Origin: Ignavibacteriaceae bacterium
GTDB taxonomy: Bacteria > Bacteroidota > Ignavibacteria > Ignavibacteriales > Ignavibacteriaceae
Length of the DNA: 6,823 nucleotides
Assembly: GCA_019912505.1 (NCBI GenBank)
Contig: JAIOIM010000289.1
Location: forward strand, 1 to 6,823
Direction: 5' to 3'
Within the stretch, counting starts at the first letter, position 1, and each line of letters starts with the position of its first letter. The notes under the pieces are model-generated. The model did not search any database. It was not told where the DNA came from and worked only from the letters and a program-made list of their open reading frames with translations. The position numbers and the translations under genes are program-made. This document shows positions 6,608 through 6,823 of this stretch, piece by piece.

Positions 6608-6823
6608 AACAAAAGCACCTGCGAAAATAAATATAGGTTTGAATATCGTTAACAAACGCGATGACGGTTTCCACAATCTCGAAACAATATTTTACCCAAT
6701 CAATTTATATGATGAAATAGAATTCGAGGAATCTGATAGTTTTAGTTTTGACACTGACAACCAACTTCTTTCCGATGAGAAGGATAATTTAATTGTAAAG
6801 GCGGTTCATCTTTTAGAAAAAGA
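6597..6823 (+). CDS. ispE: 4-diphosphocytidyl-2-C-methyl-D-erythritol kinase, N-terminal part (runs off the window)
   Basis: Only the first 75 codons are present, about a quarter of the usual 280-300 residues. They read MIYKTKAPAKINIGLNI, then DDGFHNLETIFYPINLYDEIEF, the N-terminal signature of IspE in the GHMP kinase superfamily. IspE phosphorylates CDP-methylerythritol at the 2-hydroxyl in the non-mevalonate (MEP) isoprenoid pathway in the cytoplasm. The GHMP phosphate-binding loop (GGGLGGGSSDAA type) lies beyond the edge. The ATG at 6597 overlaps the last 11 nt of the methyltransferase gene in another frame. AGAAG at 6586-6590, 6 nt upstream, can serve as its ribosome binding site. Coupled translation with the upstream gene is likely. 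Confidence 0.9.
   Translation, partial: MIYKTKAPAKINIGLNIVNKRDDGFHNLETIFYPINLYDEIEFEESDSFSFDTDNQLLSDEKDNLIVKAVHLLEK

Overview
The window looks like a piece of an Ignavibacteria/Chlorobi-Bacteroidota type chromosome. The DNA is AT-rich. The first gene ends in the sorting domain (LFQNYPNPFNPVTEI...) that type IX secretion cargo carries in that group. The genes have weak or variable Shine-Dalgarno sites. The lineage is inferred from these traits, not from a marker gene.

Layout: (1) 1-514 is mostly non-coding leader DNA. (2) 515-2095 (+) encodes a secreted beta-propeller protein with five Asp-box (BNR) motifs and a C-terminal type IX sorting domain. (3) 2096-2497 is non-coding and may hold a decayed sequence. 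(4) 2498-3307 is a compact defective insertion sequence of the ISL3 family. It has good 26-bp terminal inverted repeats, but its transposase gene has lost its catalytic C-terminal half and probably its start codon. (5) 3352-4488 (-) is a GT4 glycosyltransferase with a low-complexity charged insert. (6) A 105-bp divergent intergenic region separates it from a rightward cluster. (7) That cluster holds a GT9 (heptosyltransferase-like) glycosyltransferase with two four-cysteine clusters (4594-5721), a homocysteine S-methyltransferase family protein (5726-6607), and the start of ispE (6597 to the window end).

The two divergent glycosyltransferases suggest a cell-surface glycan or lipopolysaccharide assembly locus. 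The GT9, methyltransferase and ispE genes are separated by 4 nt and then overlap by 11 nt, so they are probably co-transcribed, although their products belong to different pathways (glycan, one-carbon/methionine, isoprenoid).

I see no CRISPR array, tRNA, rRNA, phage genes or clear new multi-gene system. The most informative oddities are the internally deleted IS with intact ends and a decayed start, the hexamer-repeat insert in the GT4 gene, and the cysteine-rich N-terminus of the GT9 protein.
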